Assembly (NCBI RefSeq): GCF_018131105.1
Contig: NZ_JAFCJI010000001.1
Location: 4,128,001 to 4,192,000 of the forward strand
Length of the DNA stretch: 64,000 bases
Reading direction: 5' to 3'
Source: Bradyrhizobium manausense
GTDB lineage: Bacteria > Pseudomonadota > Alphaproteobacteria > Rhizobiales > Xanthobacteraceae
Made by a program: the position numbers and the translations under genes. The first letter of the stretch is position 1, and each line of letters starts with the position of its first letter. This document shows positions 62,612-64,000 of the stretch, one piece after another. The notes beneath the pieces are model-generated. The model was not told where the DNA came from, did not search any database, and saw nothing but the letters and a program-made list of their open reading frames with translations.

Positions 62612-62643
62612 CAAACAAAAACCCCGGCCTCGCGGCCGGGGTT
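62612..62643 (-). terminator. Rho-independent terminator of the Bax-inhibitor-1 family gene
   Basis: Stem ACCCCGGCC (62621-62629) / GGCCGGGGT (62634-62642) with a TCGC loop. On the minus strand it is followed by TTTTGTTTGG. It lies 26 bp after the stop. Confidence 0.85.
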
Positions 62644-62668
62644 CGTGTCCGTTCTCTCGTCCTGGCGC

Positions 62669-63460
62669 TTAGTCGCGCTGGCCGAGCAGCTGCAGCAGCA
62701 GCGTGAACAGGTTGATGAAGTTCAAGTACAGCGACAGCGCACCGGAAATCGCCGCACGCTCGGCGATGTCACCGCCGGCTGACGCGTAGCCGTAGATGTA
62801 GTCGTTCTTCAGCCGCTGCGTATCCCAGGCGGTGAGGCCCGCGAACACGAGAACGCCGACCACGGACACCACGAACTGCAGCACCGAGCTGGCCAGGAAC
62901 AGGTTCACCAGGCTCGCGATGATGATGCCGATCAGGCCCATGAACAGGAACGAGCCCATGCCGCTCATGTCACGCTTGGTGGTGTAGCCGTAGAGGCTCA
63001 GCGCGCCGAAGGTTGCCGCGGTGATGAAGAACACCCGCACGATCGAGGTGTGCGTATACACCAGGAAGATCGAGGACAGCGAAATGCCCATCAGCGCCGA
63101 GAACACCCAGAACAGGATCTGGGCGGTCGAGGGTGCCAGGCGGTTGATGCCGGCCGAGATCACGAACACCATGGCGAGCGGCGCCAGCATGAACAGATAT
63201 TTCAGCGGGCTCACGAACATCGCGTAGCCGAACGGCGTCAGGAACAGCTTGCCGACGCGGACGGCTTCCGGCGTCGGCACGTCAGTCACGGCAGCCATGT
63301 AGACACCGAGCGCGGCCAGACCGGTGATGGCGAGGCCGATGCTCATGTAATTGTAGATGCGCAGCATATAGGCGCGCAGGCCGGCGTCGACCGTCGCGGC
63401 GTCAACACGCCCGGCGGCCCTACCGAAAGGAGAAGCGTAATTGCGGTCTAGGTCCGACAT
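62669..63460 (-). CDS. Bax inhibitor-1/YccA family membrane protein
   Basis: 263 residues with seven predicted membrane helices. RVDAATVDAGLRAYMLRIYN leads into the first helix; IFLVYTHTSIVRVFFITAAT, FGALSLYGYTTKRDMSGMGS and LTAWDTQRLKNDYIYGYASA are conserved BI-1 regions, the last with the Asp proposed as a pH or Ca2+ sensor. Bacterial members are calcium-leak-like inner-membrane proteins of uncertain role. It has a 284-bp upstream region with no other gene and its own terminator. Confidence 0.93.
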   Translation of the reverse strand: MSDLDRNYASPFGRAAGRVDAATVDAGLRAYMLRIYNYMSIGLAITGLAALGVYMAAVTDVPTPEAVRVGKLFLTPFGYAMFVSPLKYLFMLAPLAMVFVISAGINRLAPSTAQILFWVFSALMGISLSSIFLVYTHTSIVRVFFITAATFGALSLYGYTTKRDMSGMGSFLFMGLIGIIIASLVNLFLASSVLQFVVSVVGVLVFAGLTAWDTQRLKNDYIYGYASAGGDIAERAAISGALSLYLNFINLFTLLLQLLGQRD

Positions 63461-63744
63461 GGTCGAATTCCCGTTGGTTGGTCCGGTCCGGTACGAGGGT
63501 CGCCGTGCCGCCGGTTCGTCAAATTCTATCTCGGATACCGATGTCTGCCGACATTAATTCTGGCTAACAATTCGGAGCTCCGAACCCATCCGATATGTGG
63601 GAAACTAACACATCCGCTGCAACCGTCCACGCGCGGCTGAATGTCGCCCTCCGCATGCGTTCCTGACGCGAACCTGACAAGCGGGCGTGGTTAATCGCAG
63701 AAATCGTGCGATTTCGGTCCCGCACCGCCATCCGCTACCTTTTG

Positions 63745-64000
63745 TCACAAATTCCGCAACACCGTGGCGGGCTTTTTGTTCAACGCCAGCAGCGTGCCGG
63801 CGAGCCCGAGCCCGACCGTGACGATCAGGGCAGCCGCGACCACGCCGGCCGCGCTGCCGGCCTGCCAGACGAAGGTCAGCGTCATCAGCCGCGTCACGAT
63901 CATCCACGCCGCGACGCTGCCGGCGATTACGCCGAACACCGCGGTGGCAAGGCCGATCAGGAGATATTCGAGCGCATAGGCGCCGAGCAGCCGCAGCCGC
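63745..64000 (-). CDS. FtsX-domain ABC transporter permease, C-terminal end only
   Basis: The last 84 residues are visible; the gene continues beyond the right edge. They contain RLRLLGAYALEYLLIGLATA, a helix VFGVIAGSVAAWMIVTRLM, and a last helix AALIVTVGLGLAGTLLALN, ending KKPATVLRNL. That end is the C-terminus of the FtsX/MacB-like permease family, probably the YbbP-type large permease paired with a YbbA ATPase. The substrate cannot be inferred from this part. Confidence 0.8.
   Translation of the reverse strand, partial: RLRLLGAYALEYLLIGLATAVFGVIAGSVAAWMIVTRLMTLTFVWQAGSAAGVVAAALIVTVGLGLAGTLLALNKKPATVLRNL

Overview
The window is high-GC alphaproteobacterial chromosome. Protein sequences, gene order and dispersed repeat families all point to Bradyrhizobium or a very close relative (Nitrobacteraceae). 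Pointers include the sdhCDAB operon, a malonyl-CoA synthetase of the Rhodopseudomonas/Bradyrhizobium type, the divergent acnA / ccmABCDG block, a ffh-rpsP-rimM-trmD-rplS cluster, DUF2336/DUF2794/DUF1330/LssY-C proteins, and several families of short palindromic repeats typical of Bradyrhizobium intergenic DNA. I see no rRNA, tRNA, CRISPR array, insertion sequence, integrase or phage gene. This is core chromosome rather than an island.

Layout. 1-8.6 kb: quinone oxidoreductase (cut by the window edge), a dienoyl-CoA-reductase-like SDR, an IalB-like exported protein, rlmN, a small membrane protein, a PAP2 phosphatase, argG and a very proline-rich OmpA-domain protein. 8.8-14.5 kb (minus strand): a small proline-rich protein, VOC protein, FkbM methyltransferase, a BacA/SbmA-type ABC exporter, and a histidine kinase/receiver pair that looks like one hybrid kinase split by a frameshift. 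14.7-18.2 kb: succinate dehydrogenase. 18.7-25.6 kb: TauE/SafE permease, matB, SDR, fasciclin protein, a cytochrome b plus Tat molybdoenzyme pair, and an MFS permease. 25.9-40.6 kb: leuB, asd, leuD and leuC are spread out with carbonic anhydrase, a CitE-like lyase, a PPOX protein with a divergent HTH regulator, a metallopeptidase, and a run of small exported His-, Gly- or Tyr-rich proteins between them. 40.9-44.8 kb: translation/SRP cluster. 45-51 kb: Tat MBL-fold hydrolase, an exported GyrI-like plus SIMPL pair, dapF-mtaB and DUF2336. 51-60 kb: RluA-type synthase, ftsY, septation protein, ccmABCDG and acnA. 60-64 kb: DUF1223, DUF2794, GNAT, Bax-inhibitor-1 family, and the end of an FtsX-type permease.

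How the genes work together. Most encode central metabolism (TCA: sdhCDAB, acnA; leucine: leuB, leuC, leuD; arginine: argG; aspartate family/cell wall: asd, dapF), translation (rpsP, rplS, trmD, rimM, rlmN, mtaB), membrane targeting (ffh, ftsY) and c-type cytochrome maturation (ccmABCDG). Two Fe-S hydro-lyases, acnA and leuC, each have a short palindrome of the GAA-N3-TTC type upstream. The acnA site closely matches the Irr iron control element and also lies upstream of the divergent ccm operon.

The least expected signals are: the split hybrid kinase; the BacA-like exporter; repeats that supply the stop codon of rimM and of leuD; a probable leaderless regulator whose operator overlaps its -10 box; an exported GyrI-like domain fused to a low-complexity linker; and a terminator-ended minus-strand element around 61.0-61.1 kb with no upstream ORF, which may be a small RNA.
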